A DNA stretch of 64,000 nucleotides from Shewanella mesophila (GTDB lineage Bacteria > Pseudomonadota > Gammaproteobacteria > Enterobacterales > Shewanellaceae). The stretch is from the NCBI RefSeq assembly GCF_019457515.1, contig NZ_CP080421.1, positions 3,162,001 to 3,226,000 on the forward strand. The letters run 5' to 3'. Positions 28,473 to 38,181 of the stretch are shown here, one piece after another; the first letter of the stretch is position 1; the number at the start of each line of letters is the position of its first letter. The notes below the pieces were generated by a model. It did not search any database, was not told the origin of the DNA, and saw only the letters and a list, made by a program, of their open reading frames with translations. Position numbers and translations under genes: made by a program.

Positions 28473-29263
28473 TGCGCCTTATCTGTCTCATCATAGTCAA
28501 TTGAGTAAACGCGATTCACAGCTTAAATTTGCCAATCAACCCGCTGGCGTATGATTCCACTGTACTGGCAGTTCTGCTATAGTGCCGTCTCGAACATTTA
28601 GCAACTTATTGCCATATTTAATGGCTATTTGACCGCAATGACGTTATCCGTAGACTAGCCCAAAAGCACACGTAGCGGATTAGTCTAAAGACGTTTTAAG
28701 ATATCGCAAGTACGCTTGAGCTTGAGCAGGGTGTTGATGAGCCATGTTGCTGCGCGGTTTAACGGTAAAATGGTTATTCAGTATGGCGTAAGGCTTATTT
28801 AGCCTAACGCCCTGACAATACCAAACTATGTGATCGATGACATTGAAAATGCTGAGCATAAGATCACAATTACAACTCGACTCGCAGGAAATTTAGACCA
28901 GCCTGATATACTCTAGCTGACACGAATTTAATAAGTGCGTTTTCCTTCATAAGAAGGTGTTAGTGGTAAGTGCAGCATTCACCACAATATTTTACGCAGC
29001 GTGACAAATACAGTGAAAGTGTCCCCGCTATCCAGAGGCCATTGAGAGCGGGATAATAAATAAGAAATGACTCGAGTAGTCATAGATACTCAACCGTTTC
29101 TATACGAGCGGGTAACGAACTCTTAATTTCCATGGCACTGTTCACTCATGCTGTTAGCACTGATATTGGCAATTGATTCACAACTTGAACAATACCAAGG
29201 CCCAATTAATTGATATTCACAAAAAGCCAGTTTTAATCTGGCGACTGACTTTAAGGATATAGA
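28473..29263. other. Long gap between clcA and hemL, no coding region
   Basis: No believable gene in 791 bp. A strong hairpin sits at 28785-28811 (GGCGTAAGGCT paired with AGCCTAACGCC), without a T-tract. A 7-bp inverted repeat TAGACTA/TAGTCTA flanks about 23 bp between roughly 28652 and 28688. The end of the gap must carry the hemL promoter; AAGGATATAGA is its ribosome site. A small RNA is possible but unsupported beyond the hairpin. Confidence 0.35.
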
Positions 29264-30550
29264 ATGACCCGTTCTGAAACCCTATTTGAACAGGCTAAAA
29301 AAACCATCCCTGGTGGCGTTAACTCACCTGTACGTGCCTTTAACGGTGTTGGTGGTTCCCCCCTCTTTATCGAAAAAGCTGACGGCGCTTATATCTATGA
29401 TGCCGATGGTAAAGCCTATATCGATTATGTTGGTTCTTGGGGCCCGATGATTTTAGGCCATAATCACCCTAAAATTCGTGCAGCTGTGTTAGCCGCTGTC
29501 GAGAATGGCCTTTCTTTTGGGGCACCAACAGAACTTGAAGTGCGCATGGCTGAGAAAGTCATTGAGATGGTGCCATCGATGGAACAGGTTCGTATGGTCA
29601 GCTCTGGAACAGAAGCAACCATGAGTGCCATTCGTCTAGCACGTGGCTTTACCAACCGTGACAAGATCCTCAAGTTTGAAGGCTGTTACCACGGTCACGC
29701 AGACTGCTTGCTGGTTAAGGCGGGATCTGGTGCATTGACTCTTGGTCAACCAAGTTCACCTGGTATTCCAGAAGATTTCGCTAAGCACACCCTGACCGCC
29801 GTTTACAACGAGCTTGAATCGGTTAAGACACTGTTTGAACAGTATCCAGAGGAGATCTCCTGCATCATTCTTGAGCCTGTTGCTGGCAACATGAACTGCA
29901 TTCCGCCAATTCCAGGCTTCCTTGAAGGACTGCGCGCCCTTTGTGATCAATATGGCGCCCTGCTTATTATCGACGAAGTGATGACAGGTTTCCGCGTATC
30001 AAAAAGCGGAGCTCAGGGTCATTACGGCATCACTCCCGATCTAACGACTTTAGGTAAAGTGATTGGCGGCGGTATGCCGGTCGGCGCTTTCGGTGGCCGT
30101 AAAGATGTGATGCAGTTTATTGCACCAACGGGTCCAGTTTACCAAGCCGGTACCCTATCGGGTAACCCAATTGCGATGTCAGCAGGTCTTGCACAGATGG
30201 AAGCGCTTTGTGAAGAGGGTCTTTACGAAGAGCTAGCCGCTAAGACAAAGCGGATCGCTGAAGGCTTTAAAGCGGCGGCGAACAAGCACGGTATTCCACT
30301 GAGCATCAACTATGTTGGTGGTATGTTCGGACTCTTCTTCACTGATGAAGAGAAAGTCACTCGCTTCGATCAAGTCACTAAGTGTGACGCTGAAGCATTC
30401 CCAGTTTTCTACCATGGCATGCTAGATGAGGGTGTTTACCTAGCACCGAGCGCCTATGAAGCAGGTTTCTTGTCCATGGCTCATGGCGAAAAAGAACTAG
30501 AAGCCACACTTGCTGCAGCAGATCGCGTATTTGCTAAAATGGCTAAGTAA
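29264..30550 (+). CDS. hemL: Glutamate-1-semialdehyde 2,1-aminomutase
   Basis: 428 residues, normal length. It converts glutamate-1-semialdehyde to 5-aminolevulinate in the C5 route of tetrapyrrole synthesis. The PLP lysine is K265 in [17 protein letters not shown], the same number as in E. coli, and the N terminus [19 protein letters not shown] is characteristic. AAGGATATAGA precedes the ATG. The gene stands alone with a terminator-like hairpin after it. Haem supply is relevant to the many cytochromes expected in Shewanella. Confidence 0.98.
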   Translation: MTRSETLFEQAKKTIPGGVNSPVRAFNGVGGSPLFIEKADGAYIYDADGKAYIDYVGSWGPMILGHNHPKIRAAVLAAVENGLSFGAPTELEVRMAEKVIEMVPSMEQVRMVSSGTEATMSAIRLARGFTNRDKILKFEGCYHGHADCLLVKAGSGALTLGQPSSPGIPEDFAKHTLTAVYNELESVKTLFEQYPEEISCIILEPVAGNMNCIPPIPGFLEGLRALCDQYGALLIIDEVMTGFRVSKSGAQGHYGITPDLTTLGKVIGGGMPVGAFGGRKDVMQFIAPTGPVYQAGTLSGNPIAMSAGLAQMEALCEEGLYEELAAKTKRIAEGFKAAANKHGIPLSINYVGGMFGLFFTDEEKVTRFDQVTKCDAEAFPVFYHGMLDEGVYLAPSAYEAGFLSMAHGEKELEATLAAADRVFAKMAK

Positions 30551-30569
30551 GCTTTTTTGGTAGTTGATC

Positions 30570-30597
30570 ATAAAGGGGCGCCTCGGCGTCCTTTTTT
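30570..30597 (+). terminator. Rho-independent terminator of hemL
   Basis: A GC-rich hairpin (AAAGG with CCTTT enclosing CGC/GCG, one internal mismatch) is followed by a T run. Confidence 0.75.
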
Positions 30598-30979
30598 ATT
30601 AAGCCGACAAACCTACCGATAGATACTGACAGGCATTCTATTAACAGTGATAATCACTGGCTTTACCCCGTTAACCATGACAAAAAATGATTAAACCACC
30701 TAAATTAGCATAATAATCTAAATAAAGGTGTTGGCTGATTTTTATCTAGTGCTATCCACCAAAGCTAAACACTTAAAAAAAATATTCTCCTAACCACAAA
30801 ACCCAAGCATGCGTAACCTCTCATTTTTTTCCAAAGTTAGACTAAGGTAACGCTTGCGTATTATCTCATCCTATGGTCAGATCGCCGCCTATCACAACAA
30901 CCTTAACTAAACCTTGAATGAAATCACGCCTCCTATCCCACATTAGGCGCTGATCTAACTCGGCTGTAGGAACAAATGT
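30598..30979. other. Gap between hemL and nhaD
   Basis: 382 bp of AT-rich sequence. No gene, RNA or clear promoter is recognised; it presumably holds the nhaD control region. Confidence 0.3.
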
Positions 30980-32227
30980 ATGCTCGACATTTTCCTGATA
31001 ACACTTGCTGTGCTAGCGCTATTAAGCATTATTTTTGAAGAGGTGACTCACTTAAATAAAGCGAAAACCACCCTGTTTTTCGGCTGTATAGCCTGGATAA
31101 CCCTATTTGTGGCGGCTCAAGATTCAGATCACCAACGCTTGGTGGCAGAAGAGCTAAACGAGAACTTACTCGAAATCGCGACGCTGTGGTTATTCTTAAT
31201 GTCAACCATGACCTTTGTGGCTTATCTAAATGCCAAGGGTATGATCCAGATCTTAGTGCAAAAGCTTTTTCCGCAGAAAGTCTCTGTACGAATGTTGATG
31301 ATACAGGTCGCACTGTTCTCACTCGTTTTGTCTGCTATATGTGATAACGTAACGGCGACCTTGGTTTCTTTAGGCTTATTGACCACTTTCCAACTCGAAA
31401 GTCAGATGAAACGCCGCATGTCGGTGCTTATCATCTTTGCGGTTAACTCGGGAGGTGTTGCACTGATCACGGGGGATGTGACCACTCTGATGATCTTCCT
31501 TGGCGGTCACGTCCATATATCTCAGCTACTGGTGTTGTTTATTCCTGCCGCGGCAAGCGTCATGTTGCTGGCAGTATTATTTTCGCTCAAAGCCGAGGGA
31601 CACGTCAGCACAACCCCCATCAAACGAAGTTACAATCGCATTGATGTGCTGATCGCCTTTATCTTCTTGATCACCATCATTCTAACTATGGTGCTCAACA
31701 TTTTATTTGGTATTCCTCCCGTACTTACCTTCCTTTCAGGTTTATCTGTGATGTTCTTAGTCGGCACCACCTCTCGCAGCAACAAAGAGGAGTTACAGAT
31801 CCTGGAATATATCCGTCAGGTCGAGTTTGATACCCTGCTGTTCTTCCTTGGGATCTTGTTACTTGTGGGTATGCTTAAAGAGATAGGTACGCTTCATCTA
31901 CTAACAGAGGTATACGCAAAGTTTGATCCCAACATATCTAACTTCGTTACCGGTATGGGCTCGGCAATATTAGATAACGTGCCACTAACTGCGGCCCTAC
32001 TTAAAGCAGAACCCGTGTTGACCACCCAAGAATGGCTAGGTCTGACCTATTCGGTTGGGGTCGGAGGCTCACTATTGGTCATTGGTAGTGCGGCTGGTAT
32101 CATCGCCATGAGCAAGGTCAAAGAGCTGACCTTTGTCACCTACCTAAGATATGTGCCAGCGCTTTCGCTATGCTACACCGTAGGTTATGGACTTACCCTG
32201 TTTATCGCCTATGAGTTTTTTGGCTAA
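30980..32227 (+). CDS. nhaD: NhaD-type sodium/proton antiporter
   Basis: 415 residues with about eleven hydrophobic segments. Two conserved acidic-asparagine sites in inverted halves, CDNVTATLVSLGLL in the first half and LDNVPLTAALLKAEP in the second, mark the ion-transporter superfamily and fit NhaD. An N-S-G-G stretch follows the first. It would exchange Na+ or Li+ for H+ at the inner membrane, in keeping with a marine or saline habitat. The N-terminal portion is shorter than in some NhaD proteins (about 470). Start is ATG at 30980, with TAGGAACAA upstream. A strong bidirectional terminator separates it from gspB. Confidence 0.9.
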   Translation: MLDIFLITLAVLALLSIIFEEVTHLNKAKTTLFFGCIAWITLFVAAQDSDHQRLVAEELNENLLEIATLWLFLMSTMTFVAYLNAKGMIQILVQKLFPQKVSVRMLMIQVALFSLVLSAICDNVTATLVSLGLLTTFQLESQMKRRMSVLIIFAVNSGGVALITGDVTTLMIFLGGHVHISQLLVLFIPAAASVMLLAVLFSLKAEGHVSTTPIKRSYNRIDVLIAFIFLITIILTMVLNILFGIPPVLTFLSGLSVMFLVGTTSRSNKEELQILEYIRQVEFDTLLFFLGILLLVGMLKEIGTLHLLTEVYAKFDPNISNFVTGMGSAILDNVPLTAALLKAEPVLTTQEWLGLTYSVGVGGSLLVIGSAAGIIAMSKVKELTFVTYLRYVPALSLCYTVGYGLTLFIAYEFFG

Positions 32228-32281
32228 TCTCTTTGAGCTGTTTCGTTAGAGTGACTCTTTAGGGTAGCGATGTTTAACAGT

Positions 32282-32316
32282 AAAAAAGGCGATGGAATGA
32301 TCCATCGCCTTTTTTA
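32282..32316. terminator. Bidirectional terminator between nhaD and gspB
   Basis: A long stem: GGCGATGGA (32288-32296) with TCCATCGCC (32301-32309), ATGA loop, extended by flanking A6 and T6 runs. Confidence 0.95.
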
Positions 32317-32345
32317 ATTTACCCCTGATAGCAATCAATATAAGG

Positions 32346-33347
32346 TTAAATCGCTGGCACCTTAAATTGAGTACCCGCAACCTCTAGCACCACATCACGC
32401 GGCCTGATCTCCACAATCGTTAACTTACCACCGATCATATCTCCCTGCTGTAACTCAGCGCCATCGACATTTAACCAGCGGTTATTAGGATCGCTGGCAT
32501 AGACATGAGCCAGGATGTTAAATTCGGGCACTTGCAACTGGACTCCTGCCGGCAATTGACCATATTTAGGCAGTTCATCTGGCTTAGGCTCAGGAATAGG
32601 ATCGAGCTTAGGCTCAGTCACAGGCTTAGCGACCGCATTGTCTTTTTCGACCTCTTTGAGCGCAGCTTCGAACGCTGCCACCAGATTATTCGACGCTAAA
32701 TCATTGGATATATCCTCAGGCTGAGACCGCTCCAAACCTAGCTCCTGCGCCGCTTCATTCACCTGAACCTTCAACGAACTGAGTAACTCTTCGCCGCGCT
32801 GGTTGCTGTTGGCGCCCAAGATGATAGGTTCTTGAAAATCGCCGTTATTAACTTGAGTCGCGACTGCAATTGTCTTTGAGCCCTTAGCCAAGTTTTGTTG
32901 GGGCAATGACGGTTCAACATACCGAGGGGTTTCTGCAGAGACATAAGGCTCAGATCTTGGACGCTCAATGGCGACGGGCAGCGCTACTTTGCCTGCCAGT
33001 TGCACCTCATTATTGATAGTCGTGGTTGCCGGTAATTGAGCTATCTGCTCCTGCGCTATAGTTCGACTTTGCTCAGTTTGCGCCGCTTTCCTATCGGCAA
33101 CATTCGCTGACGGATCGTTTATAGCTTGAGCCACTAGAGTACCAGATTGCCCGCTAAACGGGCTGGTACGACTAAACAACCAAGCCAGCACCACAGCAAG
33201 CAGTAAAAATAGGATAAATAGTGATATTTTAAGGCCTAAATGACGCCCTTGATTCATTGCCTGATATTGTGCCCGCGGCGTAATAACGGGATCGATAAGC
33301 TGATCTTGCTGCTTAGCTCGGGTCACTGCATCGAGTAAAATCGACAT
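32346..33347 (-). CDS. gspB: General secretion pathway protein GspB (ExeB-like)
   Basis: 333 residues. A short cytoplasmic N terminus (MSILLDAVTRAKQQ), one membrane segment at about 41-58, a long low-complexity periplasmic linker with a proline/lysine-rich part (near 245-265, PKPDELPKYGQ), and a conserved C-terminal domain at about 270-333 (LNILAHVY-like motif, then NRWLNVDGAELQQGDMIGGKLTIVEI). This is the GspB/ExeB layout. With ExeA-type ATPases it helps assemble the type II secretin multimer through the peptidoglycan. Its ATG overlaps the gspA stop by one base, so the two are coupled. Confidence 0.9.
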   Translation of the reverse strand: MSILLDAVTRAKQQDQLIDPVITPRAQYQAMNQGRHLGLKISLFILFLLLAVVLAWLFSRTSPFSGQSGTLVAQAINDPSANVADRKAAQTEQSRTIAQEQIAQLPATTTINNEVQLAGKVALPVAIERPRSEPYVSAETPRYVEPSLPQQNLAKGSKTIAVATQVNNGDFQEPIILGANSNQRGEELLSSLKVQVNEAAQELGLERSQPEDISNDLASNNLVAAFEAALKEVEKDNAVAKPVTEPKLDPIPEPKPDELPKYGQLPAGVQLQVPEFNILAHVYASDPNNRWLNVDGAELQQGDMIGGKLTIVEIRPRDVVLEVAGTQFKVPAI

Positions 33348-34987
33348 TAGTAACGACCTCCGCTCTCTTGCAAACGCGGGCCTTTATCGCTCAAATACAA
33401 GTTTAACTGTACTAAGGTTTGGTTACCCGCTATCGCATCGGCTCGTAATCCATGCTGACGCTGAAACGCTTTCAATGACTGCTCGAGTTCATCGTCAAAA
33501 TAACTAACCAATCGAGGTGACTTATCTTGAATATGGGCCAATGCGTTTTCAAGCCATTGGATCTGCGGCGCGGGAGCACCTCGACCTATCTCTTTGGGTT
33601 GATAAGCGGGCGCTTGCCACAATAACTCCATCGTTCCGCTAAAGTGACGCGTAAACCACTCTCTATCGACCCACAATTGTTGTTCGGACAACTGCAGTAA
33701 TAACTGCTCTCCTTGGCGAGAAACGACTGTGCCATAAAATGGCTGCTGCGCATCATCCACAAGATATACAACGGCAGGATAATTTAACCGTATCAGCGAA
33801 TGCCAATTGCCCTGTTGCTGAAAGCAATCTAGCCCTTGTTGCTGAGCAGACTGACAAGCGGTAAGGCCAACATAGGGTGATTTCCCCCATAGCCCTAAAA
33901 TCGCCGCATAGGCAGTATCAATACTTCGGCTTTGCTCTATCGCACTGCGCAGCACCTGTTGACTGGCAGACAATGATGTTTTTAATGCTGGCTCAGCGGC
34001 TTGTGGCATGACTTGAGGCGTTACAGATGCCTGCTCGCTAGCAATGCTAGGTTCAGAAATCCCACTTAACGATTGCTGCTGATTAACTTGTTGTTGATTA
34101 AACAGGTAAAACGCTCCTGCAAAGGTTATTCCCACTGCAACAACTGCCATACTTGGCCACAGTAATGAACGCTGCTTAATCTCCTCGCCCAATACCTCAG
34201 ACGCCGCAGTGCGAACCATTTTTGCATCAATAGGCACTTTCGATTGCGCATATCCCGCCATTAATGCTCGCTCACATAAGAGGTTAATCAGTCTAGGAAT
34301 ACCGCCACTGTATTTATGTAAGGTTTTTATGGCGCTGCGATGAAACAGCGGCTCATGGCGACCACCCACTTGCAAGCGGTGCTGCACATAGAGCGCGATC
34401 TCTTGCTCTGTTAAAGGCAATAGGTGGTAGCGAGCGGTGATCCGCTGCGCCAACTGCCTTAACTCTTGTCTTTTTAGCAACTGTTGCAGTTCAGGCTGCC
34501 CAATTAAGATCACCTGCAATAGTTTCTTAGTATCGGTTTCAAGATTAGTGAGTAACCTGAGTTGCTCGAGTACCTCAGCGCGAAGATGTTGAGCCTCATC
34601 GATAATGAGTACGGTGTTGCGACCCTTTTCATGATTAGCCAACAAAAACTGACTCAGGTGATCAGTCAACTGCTTTAAGGTTGGAGATTCACCGTAGGTG
34701 ATATTAAGCTCATCACAAAGCGTCGCTAACAACTCGAGCTCTGTGAGAGAAGGATTAAGAATAAAGGCGGTATCGGTATTTTCGGGTAACTGATTAAGCA
34801 AACAGCGTGAGACCGTGGTTTTTCCCGTTCCCACTTCACCAGTCAGCAGTACAAATCCCCCCGTCTCACCTAATCCATAGGTTAAGTGTGCCAACGCCTC
34901 ACGATGCCGATCGCTAAGAAACAGATAATGCGGGTTTGGGGCAATTGAAAATGGGTTATCGTTAAGTCCATAAAACGCTTTGTACAT
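33347..34987 (-). CDS. gspA: General secretion pathway ATPase GspA (ExeA-like)
   Basis: 546 residues. An N-terminal AAA+ ATPase has Walker A GEVGTGKT at 50-57 and Walker B VLIIDE with D130 and E131. A single membrane segment lies at about 282-303, followed by a periplasmic region ending in a peptidoglycan-binding type 1 domain (about 485-540, SLKAFQRQHGLRADAIAGNQTLVQLN). ExeA binds peptidoglycan and with ExeB promotes secretin insertion. The frame is open to 35077, but the ATG at 34987 starts MYKAFYGLNDNPFSIAPNP, the conserved family N terminus, with AAAGG upstream. gspB overlaps by one base. Divergent from cca. Confidence 0.92.
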   Translation of the reverse strand: MYKAFYGLNDNPFSIAPNPHYLFLSDRHREALAHLTYGLGETGGFVLLTGEVGTGKTTVSRCLLNQLPENTDTAFILNPSLTELELLATLCDELNITYGESPTLKQLTDHLSQFLLANHEKGRNTVLIIDEAQHLRAEVLEQLRLLTNLETDTKKLLQVILIGQPELQQLLKRQELRQLAQRITARYHLLPLTEQEIALYVQHRLQVGGRHEPLFHRSAIKTLHKYSGGIPRLINLLCERALMAGYAQSKVPIDAKMVRTAASEVLGEEIKQRSLLWPSMAVVAVGITFAGAFYLFNQQQVNQQQSLSGISEPSIASEQASVTPQVMPQAAEPALKTSLSASQQVLRSAIEQSRSIDTAYAAILGLWGKSPYVGLTACQSAQQQGLDCFQQQGNWHSLIRLNYPAVVYLVDDAQQPFYGTVVSRQGEQLLLQLSEQQLWVDREWFTRHFSGTMELLWQAPAYQPKEIGRGAPAPQIQWLENALAHIQDKSPRLVSYFDDELEQSLKAFQRQHGLRADAIAGNQTLVQLNLYLSDKGPRLQESGGRY

Positions 34988-35154
34988 GCAGCCTTTAGTC
35001 CCAAAAAATAAATGACGCTCCAAATTAATCCCTAGGGCTATTATTGTCAAAAAATCCCCACAAATAATTGACATCAATCCTAGCCCAAATAATACATTTA
35101 AGGCGGTTGAGCGTGGTAAGCTAGTGACAGATAACGCAAAGAGAATGAAACAAC

Positions 35155-36387
35155 GTGAAGATCTACTTAGTTGGCGGTGCCGTCCGCGACCAATTACTGC
35201 AAATTCCCATTAAAGATCGCGACTATATGGTTGTTGGCGCTACGCAGCAACAGATGTTAGATCTCGGCTATAACCAAGTAGGCAAAGACTTCCCTGTATT
35301 CCTTCACCCTAAGACCCAGCAAGAATATGCCCTGGCACGAACCGAGCGCAAAACCGCGGCAGGGTATAACGGGTTTAGCTGCAATGCAGCCCCGGACGTC
35401 ACGATAGAGGAAGACTTACTCAGAAGAGATTTGACCATTAATGCCATCGCCCAAGATGAAGATGGTACTCTAGTCGATCCTTATGGTGGCCAGCAAGACA
35501 TAGAAAACCGACTGCTTAGGCACGTATCGGATGCCTTTACCGAAGATCCTCTAAGAGTCCTCAGAGTCGCAAGGTTTGCAGCTAGATTTCATCATCTAGG
35601 TTTCAGCGTGGCTCCCGAAACGCTCACTTTAATGCAACAGATAGCCCAAAGCGGTGAGCTCGAAGCACTAACACCTGAGCGCGTCTTTCTTGAACTCGAT
35701 AAAGCCCTGACCACGCAATCACCACAGATCTTTTTTGAGGTATTAAGGCAAACTCAGAGTTTAGCTATTTTGTTTCCCGAAATAGACGCGCTATTTGGTA
35801 TCCCGCAACCAGAAAAATGGCATCCGGAAATCGATACGGGCATCCACACCCTAATGGTATTAGAACAAGCTGCTATGCTATCACCCGATCGCGCCATTCG
35901 TTTTGCAGCACTAGTTCATGATTTAGGTAAAGCGCTCTCCCCCAAAGAACACTGGCCAAAACATCATGGGCATGGACAAAAAGGACTCGCACCAATCAGA
36001 GCGCTTTGTGAACGTATTCGAGTACCTAACGAATATCGAGACCTTGCCCTTTTAGTGAGCGATCAACACCAAAACATACACCAAGCCTTCGAACTAAAAC
36101 CGCAAACGATCATAAAAATATTCGATAAAGCCGATCTTTGGCGCAAACCGCAGCGCCTCGCTCAGTTGCTCATCGCCTGTGAAGCCGATATCAAAGGCAG
36201 AACCGGTTTTGAACAAAAGAATTATCCACAAGCCCAATACCTAAAAGATTGTTTTGACGCGGCTGTTAGTGTGGCAATTAAACCCATTATTGATGCCGGC
36301 TTCAAAGGCGCGGACATCAAAGCTGAACTTCAACGTCAACGTATTGAAATATTGACTGAATATAAAAAATCTACTCAAAAAATATGA
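35155..36387 (+). CDS. cca: Multifunctional CCA-adding protein (tRNA nucleotidyltransferase with HD domain)
   Basis: 410 residues, the long gammaproteobacterial type. It adds or repairs the 3' CCA of tRNA. The nucleotidyltransferase head has GGAVRD (7-12) and the catalytic aspartates D21 and D23 (DRDYMVVG). A C-terminal HD phosphohydrolase domain has H255-D256 (ALVHDLGK) and a following HHGHG, giving 2',3'-cyclic phosphodiesterase and phosphatase activity in E. coli. Start is GTG at 35155, matching the family N terminus [16 protein letters not shown] lies upstream. A small terminator follows. Confidence 0.97.
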   Translation: MKIYLVGGAVRDQLLQIPIKDRDYMVVGATQQQMLDLGYNQVGKDFPVFLHPKTQQEYALARTERKTAAGYNGFSCNAAPDVTIEEDLLRRDLTINAIAQDEDGTLVDPYGGQQDIENRLLRHVSDAFTEDPLRVLRVARFAARFHHLGFSVAPETLTLMQQIAQSGELEALTPERVFLELDKALTTQSPQIFFEVLRQTQSLAILFPEIDALFGIPQPEKWHPEIDTGIHTLMVLEQAAMLSPDRAIRFAALVHDLGKALSPKEHWPKHHGHGQKGLAPIRALCERIRVPNEYRDLALLVSDQHQNIHQAFELKPQTIIKIFDKADLWRKPQRLAQLLIACEADIKGRTGFEQKNYPQAQYLKDCFDAAVSVAIKPIIDAGFKGADIKAELQRQRIEILTEYKKSTQKI

Positions 36388-36442
36388 ACAATGATAATTA
36401 AAAGTGAATTTTTAGTGATCATTGAGCCAAAAATTGCTCAAA

Positions 36443-36464
36443 AAGCCTACTCAGGCTTGCTTTT
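36443..36464 (+). terminator. Terminator after cca
   Basis: Stem AAGCCT (36443-36448) with AGGCTT (36453-36458), four-base loop, then GCTTTTG. Moderate strength. Confidence 0.65.
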
Positions 36465-36602
36465 GTGGTTTCATGAGATATTGTATAGGTACCTGATTGT
36501 GAAAATTCATAGCAAAATAAAATAGCTATGACATAATTACCCCGTTGCAGTTGTCTTTTCGGCTGCTCCATTTCAATCCAACTTATTTAAAGGGATTTCC
36601 CA

Positions 36603-36869
36603 ATGAACAAAAAAGTACTGATGATTGCTGGCGTAGCAATGACTGCCCTTCTTGGTGGTTGCGCAAACACTACTGCTCTAGAAGAAAGCGTTGCTAACCT
36701 AGGCAACAAGGTTGATCAATTGTCAGCTGAAGTTAGCTCTCTTAAGTCTGAGCAAGGCGCTCTTTCTGCAGACGTTAAAGATGCAAAAGCTGCTGCTATG
36801 GACGCACAAGCTGAAGCTAAGCGTGCTAACGACCGTATCGACAACATCGCTTCTTCTTACAAGAAGTAA
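36603..36869 (+). CDS. lpp: Lpp-like murein lipoprotein
   Basis: 88 residues. A lipoprotein signal peptide ends in the lipobox LLGGC with C20 as the lipidated residue. The mature 69 residues are an uninterrupted heptad coiled coil (LEESVANLGNKVDQLSAEVSSLK and onward), ending in SSYKK. Lpp family proteins trimerise and are linked through a C-terminal lysine to diaminopimelate of murein, anchoring the outer membrane; the terminal lysine K88 is present here, so linkage is possible. AAAGGGATTTCCC precedes the ATG. It is the shortest clear gene here and is convergent with an L,D-transpeptidase gene 281 bp away. Confidence 0.92.
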   Translation: MNKKVLMIAGVAMTALLGGCANTTALEESVANLGNKVDQLSAEVSSLKSEQGALSADVKDAKAAAMDAQAEAKRANDRIDNIASSYKK

Positions 36870-36876
36870 TTTGTCT

Positions 36877-36906
36877 ATATCGGCAACACAACTGTGTTGC
36901 CGATAT
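36877..36906 (+). terminator. Hairpin after the lipoprotein gene
   Basis: A 12-bp perfect stem (ATATCGGCAACA at 36877-36888 with TGTTGCCGATAT at 36895-36906) starts 8 bp past the stop. Only a weak T-tract follows, but placement suggests a terminator or an mRNA-stabilising end. Confidence 0.75.
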
Positions 36907-37150
36907 GTTCCCCCTCGCCATCCTTTCCCCATTTTACAACAACATTATTTACGCTCTTAAGTAAATCTTAACTCGCGCAATCTGTACTAAACCAAGCCCC
37001 ATGGTTCAACACGCATATCATTGAAAGTTATCTACCTCTGCCTTTGACACTGGCTGCCCTGCTCAAATTTCACTCTTTAAGCCATTACTTTAGCAACCCA
37101 AAAGCGCCCCGAGGGACACTTATTGATAGAGCGGTAAACAATTAAAGAGA

Positions 37151-38092
37151 TTAGTGGTCTCCAACATTATACTCTTGGGCCGTTAACTCATCATGACTAA
37201 TAATCATCGGAATACCGTTTTGGGTCAGCAGCGCATCATTAGCCTTTGTGTTATCCACTTTATCTTGGCTGATAAACTTAACGACTTTACTACTTAAACT
37301 CAGCACCTTCTCACGCTGCTCGCCTTCTGACTTAGACAGTGGCGAATGAACCTCGATTATTTGCCGGCCATCAGGCTCTGAGGATATTTTCACAGTTTGG
37401 TTAATAATTCTCACGCTATCGCCGTATTTAGCTTGATGAAACAACCATTCAATATCGTCAGGATTGAGCCTTATACAGCCAGCGCTAACGCGCATTCCAA
37501 TACCAAAATCTTTATTGGTTCCATGGATAAGATAGCTACCATCACCATAGGAAAGCTGCATAGCATACTTACCAAGTGGGTTATCAGGGCCAGCAGGAAC
37601 CACCCGAGGTAACACTTCACCTTTTTCCCTTAAATGCTCGGCTCTCAAGCTGGCCGGAGGCGTCCAACTAGGATTGGGGATACGCGACTTAATTTTGGTC
37701 GTCATCTCGGGGGTTTCACGCCCTACTCGCCCAATTCCGACAGGAAAGACGTGAACCTCTCTACCACTTTTGGGAAAATAATAGAGACGAAGTTCAGGTA
37801 AATTGATAACTATGCCTTTTCTCGGTACATCTGGCAGCAACATCTGGGTGGGGATAACTAATTCAGTACCCGGTGTTGGCAAAAAAGGATCCACACCAGG
37901 ATTAGTCTCCATCAACTCCAAGATGCCAATATTATACCGTTCTGCAATGGTCTTGAAATAATCGCCCTTTTGCACGACATGTGTCTGCAACTCTCCGATC
38001 AGGCGCCCGCCTTGAGCTGGGAGTGAATAAACATTCGCTAACAGCTGCAGCGGGAATAGGCATAGGATGAACAACAGCATTTTACGCATCAT
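37151..38092 (-). CDS. L,D-transpeptidase (ErfK/YbiS/YcfS/YnhG type) with LysM
   Basis: 313 residues. A signal peptide (about 1-19) is followed by a LysM murein-binding region (about 36-81, HVVQKGDYFKTIAERYNIG) and a YkuD catalytic domain (about 92-225) with H190 and the catalytic C206 in SAGCIRL. This is the layout of E. coli LdtA-D, which attach Lpp to murein or form 3-3 cross-links; which activity applies here is not shown by sequence. The frame is open three bases pairs earlier at two TTG codons, but the tandem ATGs at 38092 and 38089 with GGAAG upstream are better. Convergent with the Lpp-like gene. Confidence 0.93.
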   Translation of the reverse strand: MMRKMLLFILCLFPLQLLANVYSLPAQGGRLIGELQTHVVQKGDYFKTIAERYNIGILELMETNPGVDPFLPTPGTELVIPTQMLLPDVPRKGIVINLPELRLYYFPKSGREVHVFPVGIGRVGRETPEMTTKIKSRIPNPSWTPPASLRAEHLREKGEVLPRVVPAGPDNPLGKYAMQLSYGDGSYLIHGTNKDFGIGMRVSAGCIRLNPDDIEWLFHQAKYGDSVRIINQTVKISSEPDGRQIIEVHSPLSKSEGEQREKVLSLSSKVVKFISQDKVDNTKANDALLTQNGIPMIISHDELTAQEYNVGDH

Positions 38093-38181
38093 CAACAATC
38101 GCTTCCAAAAATTACTCGATTAATAGCTCAAAGGTTAACCCGAGCCGACTCCATTTTCTAGTCTTGATTCCGCAGCAAGTC

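Noticed and set aside
28473..29263. Riboswitch in front of hemL
   Set aside because: No known riboswitch core or terminator/antiterminator layout is recognisable near the start codon.
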